Both the position numbers and the translations under genes were made by a program. A stretch of 13,595 nucleotides of DNA, taken from assembly GCA_036940085.1 (NCBI GenBank), contig JALLBK010000762.1, positions 1 through 13,595 of the forward strand, written 5' to 3'. Below the pieces are notes generated by a model. It was not told the origin of the DNA and did not search any database. It worked only from the letters and a program-made list of their open reading frames with translations. This stretch comes from Discostella pseudostelligera (Eukaryota > Bacillariophyta > Thalassiosirophyceae > Thalassiosirales > Thalassiosiraceae). Position 1 is the first letter of the stretch. Every line of letters starts with the position of its first letter. This document shows positions 9,189 to 13,595 of the stretch, piece by piece.

Positions 9189-9442
9189 CACTCGCCGGAT
9201 GGAGGAGGTCGAGCGCTGCGTTGAGCGTTGAGTTTTGATTTGATTGGGGCATGGACAGGTACTTACTCCTTACTTAGGGATGGGTGATCTTNAGTTCGTG
9301 CAGGTTCGTGCTGCCTGAGGTTTTGTACGATATCGTAAAAGACGAATCTTTGTGTTGGGATACTGAAATGTGTCCACTTTGGATAGAGGTTGGACATTGC
9401 CAGCTAGAGAGATCATATCCCAAATCCACCATCATGACAGGA

Positions 9443-9627
9443 TCATGCTAGAACGCGCAATTATTGGCAGCGGCCAATCTCGACGCCACCACGCACAAAA
9501 AAAACAAAATCACGCGTAAATCGGGGCGCAATTGATCAAGCCTAACTCTTCATGCACCCGTCGTATGATGACGGTGATTCTCGACGCCAATATTGCTCGC
9601 AGCCAATAAGCGCGCGTTCTAGCATGA
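9443..9627. mobile_element. Possible MITE-like element with terminal inverted repeats
   Basis: The left arm at 9443-9468 (tcatgctagaacgcgc, two bases, ttattggc) is the reverse complement of the right arm at 9602-9627 except for those two bases. Weaker pairing extends inward to about 36 bp per arm (9443-9478, 9592-9627; about five mismatches). The 9-mer ctcgacgcc is repeated at 9480 and 9579. The whole is about 185 bp with a non-coding A-rich middle. That is the size and shape of a non-autonomous inverted-repeat element. I see no clear target-site duplication, so a stem-forming RNA or regulatory palindrome remains possible. Confidence 0.4.
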
Positions 9628-9827
9628 CCTCAGATGACCTCACATCTCACATGTCTGGCTAATCAAAAGCGTAGTAGGAGTAGATATTGATTTATCATCA
9701 ACATAATATTCCATTAGTTCTTCGTGTGCCTCCCCTCACAATTTCACTCTCATGTAGGGCGACGTCTTTGGTGGTGTATCTGATCCCATCCGACTTTCGT
9801 CCTGTCGTCGTCGACAGCGACGGGTAA

Positions 9828-10862
9828 CTGCGGCCTGCGGCCCCTGCTGCCGAGGCCGCTGGCTCTGATTCTTTCGCAGCCCGGTTGAACCCATTCAATG
9901 ACTCTTCCTCTTCCGGTGGCATGAACGAAACCATCCAATGCCTGGGGGGGCAGCTGTGGCCAATGCTCCCCAGCCCTTCGCACTCTTCTCGGGGGCTCAT
10001 CCGGTTTTGACGCCGCACAGCCTGCCTATGATATTGTCTCCCTTCTCAAGACGATATCGTAGCCGACGGAAGCATCTCTACTCGGTAAGTAATAATATTG
10101 TACCATAGTCATCATTGGCCAACGTCATTTCATATGATTCCATTTATTTTAAATTTTAAACTTCTCTCCTTTCCTCGTCATTTTCCCAAATCAACAATCA
10201 ACACTTGAACTTTGCCGATGCTGATTCATTTTTCATCTGCATTTTGATTTGATCAACAAACAATCACGCCGACAGGACTATCAGTGCAAGCAATAAAGCA
10301 GTGGTGGTGGCGCCAGCAGCGGCAGCGGCATCGGGAGCAGCAGTCAAAGTCGCAAATGTACCATCGGCAATGTCGTCTTCACGTCGTTCGAAAATTGCGG
10401 TTCACTGGTCTCGATGCCATTCTCAATGAGGTGACTAGTGTTGAGACGACGGGAAATCGCTCGATGCCATTCTCAATGAGGTGACTAGTGTTGAGACGAC
10501 GGGAAATCGTCCTCCTTCTCCCCACTCCAGCGCAGTTGTTAAAATCCTCGCAGTTGAGCTCGTCGGCCCGCCCATCTGCATTCAATGGTACTCGAAACAA
10601 AGGTAGTCGACCACTCAAAGTATTGGCCGTAATTGACGAAATAAAATAGAGGAATGTTTTTGAAGCAACCAATTGGGTCGTTGCAAAATATGCCGAGGCT
10701 AAGAAGGAAGCAATGAAACAACGTTGTGTTCGTCAAGGCGAGAGAGAGACGCTTATTGCGACTGCCAAAACGATGTTTCAGCTCGAAGGTTGTGATTTCG
10801 ATATGGGCAAGGCACTCATTTATGGTCGTATCAAAAATGGAAGGCTTCGCGAATGGGTGTAG
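9828..10862 (+). pseudogene. Decayed coding region, possibly a transposase-related relict
   Basis: Protein-like stretches follow each other in different + frames: an Ala-rich segment from 9828 (AAPAAEAAGSDSFAARLNPF); a piece ending DAAQPAYDIVSLL at about 10047; DDIVADGSISTR to 10084; a likely intron 10085-10275 (GTAAGT...GACAG); then TISASNKAVVVAPAAAASGA to SRRSKIAVHW at 10408; GLDAILNEVTSVETTGNR; and finally SRPLKVLAVIDEIK, an in-frame TAG at 10647-10649, then RNVFEATNWVVAKYAEAKKE through ALIYGRIKNGRLREWV to TAG at 10860. Frame breaks, the internal stop and a 50-bp duplication (not a multiple of 3) mark decay. The basic C-terminal piece recalls the DNA-binding leader of transposase-like proteins, but I do not firmly recognise it. 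It ends 26 bp from the stop of the ABC transporter. An antisense frame at 9698-10018 is less convincing. Confidence 0.4.
10410..10509. repeat. Exact 50-bp tandem duplication
   Basis: Positions 10410-10459 and 10460-10509 are identical (each starts ctcgatgccattctcaatga and ends gggaaatcg). With a length of 50, the second copy shifts any reading frame across it. It lies inside the decayed coding region. Perfect identity suggests a recent event or an assembly artefact. Confidence 0.95.
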
Positions 10863-10888
10863 GACAAGTCTACTGCATAATTTTCCAG

Positions 10889-13417
10889 TTAATTGTTAGT
10901 ACCGATACCACTCAGTGGAATTATTCCCTGCTCGCGTGCAAGATGAGAGTAAACCCCGCCAACTTTAAGCAGTTCTTCAGGATGTCCCATTTCTACAATT
11001 TGACCCTGTTCGAGAACGACCACTTTATTCACATCCAGTGAACGTACCACGCCGAGCCTGTGCGTCACCATAATCATGCAACGTGTTCTCTCCATAGCCG
11101 ATTTGAGTGCCTCCACGACCACCTTTTCACTCTTTGAATCGAGTGCAGCACTGGGAAAATATATTGTAATGGATGAGTAACAAAGGTATCAAGGATAACA
11201 GTCGTAGCATTGAACACTCACGTTGGCTCATCTAGTAAAAGAACATTGGGTTTTCTGACCAACGCCCTTGCAATGGCAACTCTCTGTCGCTGGCCTCCAG
11301 ACAGCGTTCTTCCTCCTTCTCCTACGCGAGTGTCGAGCTCAAGACCCAACTGATTGTCTTCACCAGTTACGGGCAAGCCTGCTAATGACAACGCTTCCGT
11401 CACAGCAACTCTATATTTTTCACTGTAACATTTCTCGCCACTCTCGTCATCAATACTGTCCTTTTCGATACCGTAAAGTACATTTTCGATTAGAGACATG
11501 GGGAAAAGCTGCGGCTCCTGTTCAACCACGACAATTTTTGATGCTATTTGTTTGCGTGTCAAGTCTCTCAAATCAACACCCTCTAAGGTACATGTACCCG
11601 ACGATGGATCGTAGAAACGAAGGATTGTTCGTAGCATCGAGCTCTTTCCCGATCCACTTCTACCTACAATGGCAACTTTGTCATTTTCGTTGATGTCGAG
11701 ATTAACTCCATTCAGCGCTGCTTTCTCCATTGTTCCATACGTAACTGTCATATTCGACATTTTGATGATGGGCTCAGCGTTGCTGCTCCTCTTCACTCTA
11801 CTGATCATTTCCTGTGCAGCATTCAATTCCAACATTGTGTGACCTATGTGTCTTGGATCTCCCACCGCCGGTACTCTTCTAATCAAATCAAAAACGTTCG
11901 TGCTTGCCCCAATTGCTGTTTGAATTCTCGCCCATTGATCACCAACCTCATTCGACGATTCAAGCACAAAGTTCACATAGAATAAGAATGATGTCAACTT
12001 CGCGGCTGGCAAAGCTCCAGATCGTCCTAGCGCCCAACAGCAGAACAACAACATACATTGCAACGATGCTTGCAAGGTATCACTGACAAACTTATGACTT
12101 CCGTATGCCCATGCCTGTACCTCCTCGAGTTGCAATGCATCAAACTGAGATGCTTCGTACTTATCGGTCTCAATCGACACTCCATCGAATGCACGCACAG
12201 TTTCACTCATGGAAAAGGACGTTTCGGCAAGAGCACTCGATCGCGCGAACAATTCCTGCACCCTCTCTGCTAAAGCTCGAGTAAATTCTCCATAGATCTT
12301 GGATACTAAAGCCACTAAGCCAATACCCGCAAATGCAGCTAGCGCAAGCTTGGGTTGAATTCGGAGTAAGAACACCGATCCAAAGAGAAATTGAGCAAGT
12401 TGGCGCAAGACGATATTCACATGGAACGATATCACCATCCCTATTTTGTTCACATCATTATTCAGTCGGGAAAGAAGGATCCCACATTCTGTATTGTCGA
12501 AGAATGCAGCCTCTTGGAGTAAGAGATTGCGATGAAGCTTCACTCGAACATTGTAATTGGCTCGAGTACCTACAATTGATGGTCATGGATAATGATCTTC
12601 AGCATGGATTTGTGGATACAATGAGTGGATAATGCAGTAAAAGCAAAACAAACTCACCTGCAATCCAGAACAATGCACCTCGTAATCCAGTAAACACAGC
12701 CTCCAATACATGCGAAACCCCCAATCCTCCCAATGCCCATAACAACTTGTCTCGGTTGGCTTCACCCGCGGCGACACAACTAATGCATGAGCTGTAGTAG
12801 TAGGGAATAACACTTGACATAAATGCTCCCATAATGAGATAACCAAAGGCTGGAACTAACAGTGATGAATCATACCCAACGAGACGGATGAGACTTTTGC
12901 GAGATTCATTAAGCTTGCACATGCTCTCCCTGAATCCTCGTTTTTGTTTTGATGTTGAGGTAGTGGTGGTAACGGTGGTCAATTCTTGTTTTGTTTTTCT
13001 GAATATCCGATCGCGTAGTCTTCGTCTATTTTCCCATCCTGAACTTTGATGAATTCTGTTATTGAGTATTGTCTGAACAACGAACCGAGCAAAGAAGACG
13101 AAGCTTTCTGATACCTTCATTGTACGTGGTTGAAATTCATTTACCAATTCGTCACTCACAGCTGCGTTGCCATTTATCACTGTTGAGGAATGTAGTTCTG
13201 TTCTATACCGACCGTGATCATTCTGTTCATTAACATTCCTGTGTATTGATTGTTCGACACCATTGATGAACGCACCCGGAACATCAACAACTACTTGTGA
13301 TGTCGTTGGGCGTCGACCGACACGGTTGTGTGATATGCATGAACGAGAGGCTACCAGCGCTTCTGAGTGGATGGCTGACACAGCTAGTATGAAAATGATG
13401 GCATATTCATTCCTCAT
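10889..13417 (-). CDS. ABC half-transporter, ABCB/TAP-like, three exons
   Basis: Exons 13417-12658, 12569-11222 and 11150-10889; introns of 88 and 71 nt are GT-AG and join in frame to 789 residues. The N-terminus (residues 1-20, AIIFILAVSAIHSEA then LVASRS) looks like a signal peptide. Residues ~30-180 are a polar, Arg/Thr-rich region. The membrane domain spans ~185-450 with about six hydrophobic segments, for example LVPAFGYLIMGAFMSSVI and LTSFLFYVNFVLE. The nucleotide-binding domain has Walker A GRSGSGKS (556-563), a Q-loop EQEPQLFP (Gln604), the signature LSGGQ (676-680), Walker B LLLDEP (697-702), D-loop AALD and the H-loop His733 (MVTHR). All catalytic residues are present, so it should be active as a homo- or heterodimer. 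ABCB half-transporters sit in ER, mitochondrial, vacuolar or plastid membranes and export peptides, lipids or other solutes; the substrate cannot be told. Leu after the possible SEA cleavage site would allow plastid targeting. Confidence 0.9.
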
Positions 13418-13595
13418 TACTAAGCCGGCCCTCGACGGTTGTACGCCGGCGACTATGACGATGATGGGTCCGGTTGATGGTGAATGATAATGGTGGATGT
13501 ATTGGTAGTGTGGAGGAGTGAGTTCTTCATTTTCTGCGCTTGCTTTTGTTTTGTGGCGGCGACGGCGGCGGAAGAGGACATAGTCTGTCCTCCGC
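13418..13595. promoter_or_regulatory. Upstream region of the ABC transporter
   Basis: 178 bp before the transporter start, holding its presumed 5' UTR and promoter. It contains a ggcggcgacggcggcgg tract (about 13556-13572) and a small inverted repeat, aggaca / tgtcct, near 13575-13591. I see no TATA box or other clear element, and no gene start before the window ends. Confidence 0.35.

Larger units (their letters stand above)
8736..9827. other. Gene-poor, repeat-rich spacer upstream of the phosphatase
   Basis: It starts with the phosphatase promoter and 5' UTR. It then holds a degenerate direct repeat (8906-9188), an unresolved base (N at 9292) and a region bounded by inverted repeats (9443-9627). 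No supported coding sequence lies in it. The short frames on both strands have no recognisable domain. Confidence 0.6.

Noticed and set aside
9698..10018. A 106-codon minus frame opposite the decayed region
   Set aside because: Low-complexity sequence (Ala, Glu, Ser) with no domain, and its first codon is not ATG. The plus strand gives segments that link through a plausible intron. I cannot fully exclude it.
1..13595. tRNA, rRNA or other structured RNA genes
   Set aside because: I scanned both strands by eye and saw no tRNA-like T-loop and acceptor pairing or rRNA-like sequence; a covariance-model search would be needed to exclude small RNAs.

Overview
This window reads as eukaryotic nuclear DNA, most likely from a diatom or a close stramenopile relative. 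The grounds are genes interrupted by short GT-AG introns (70-107 nt, mostly GTAAGT/GTGAGT donors), no bacterial operon layout, genes on alternating strands with short spacers, a long pentatricopeptide protein behind a signal-peptide-like N-terminus, and a secreted multi-exon PhoA-type alkaline phosphatase. The organism call is inference; no rRNA or organelle marker is present.

Layout, left to right: (1) a two-exon PDZ-domain protein, + strand, 196-1224. (2) An intronless pentatricopeptide-repeat (PPR) protein, - strand, ending at 1354 with likely start at 4623, tail-to-tail with the PDZ gene. (3) A 4624-5005 shared promoter with a cluster of E2F-like TTCCCGC cores. (4) A single-exon LTO1/Yae1-like deca-GX3 protein, + strand, 5006-5566. 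(5) A nine-exon alkaline phosphatase, - strand, 5983-8735, whose exons join in frame into a 679-residue protein with a signal peptide and the PhoA metal and nucleophile motifs. (6) A gene-poor stretch, 8736-9827, with a degenerate direct repeat (8906-9188) and an element with near-perfect inverted ends (9443-9627). (7) A decayed coding region, + strand, about 9828-10862, with frame breaks, an in-frame stop and an exact 50-bp tandem duplication. (8) A three-exon ABC half-transporter of the ABCB/TAP-like type, - strand, 10889-13417, complete within the window.

The genes do not form an obvious pathway. Common threads are organelle biogenesis (PPR, possibly the ABC transporter), Fe-S/ribosome maturation (LTO1-like) and phosphate scavenging at the cell surface (alkaline phosphatase). 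The most unusual stretch is 8.9-10.9 kb, where several repeats, an inverted-repeat element and a broken gene sit between two intact genes; it looks like an old mobile-element or gene-decay zone rather than a new system. I found no convincing undescribed system. The best leads are the inverted-repeat element, the decayed gene, the enlarged insert in the alkaline phosphatase and the E2F-like cluster.
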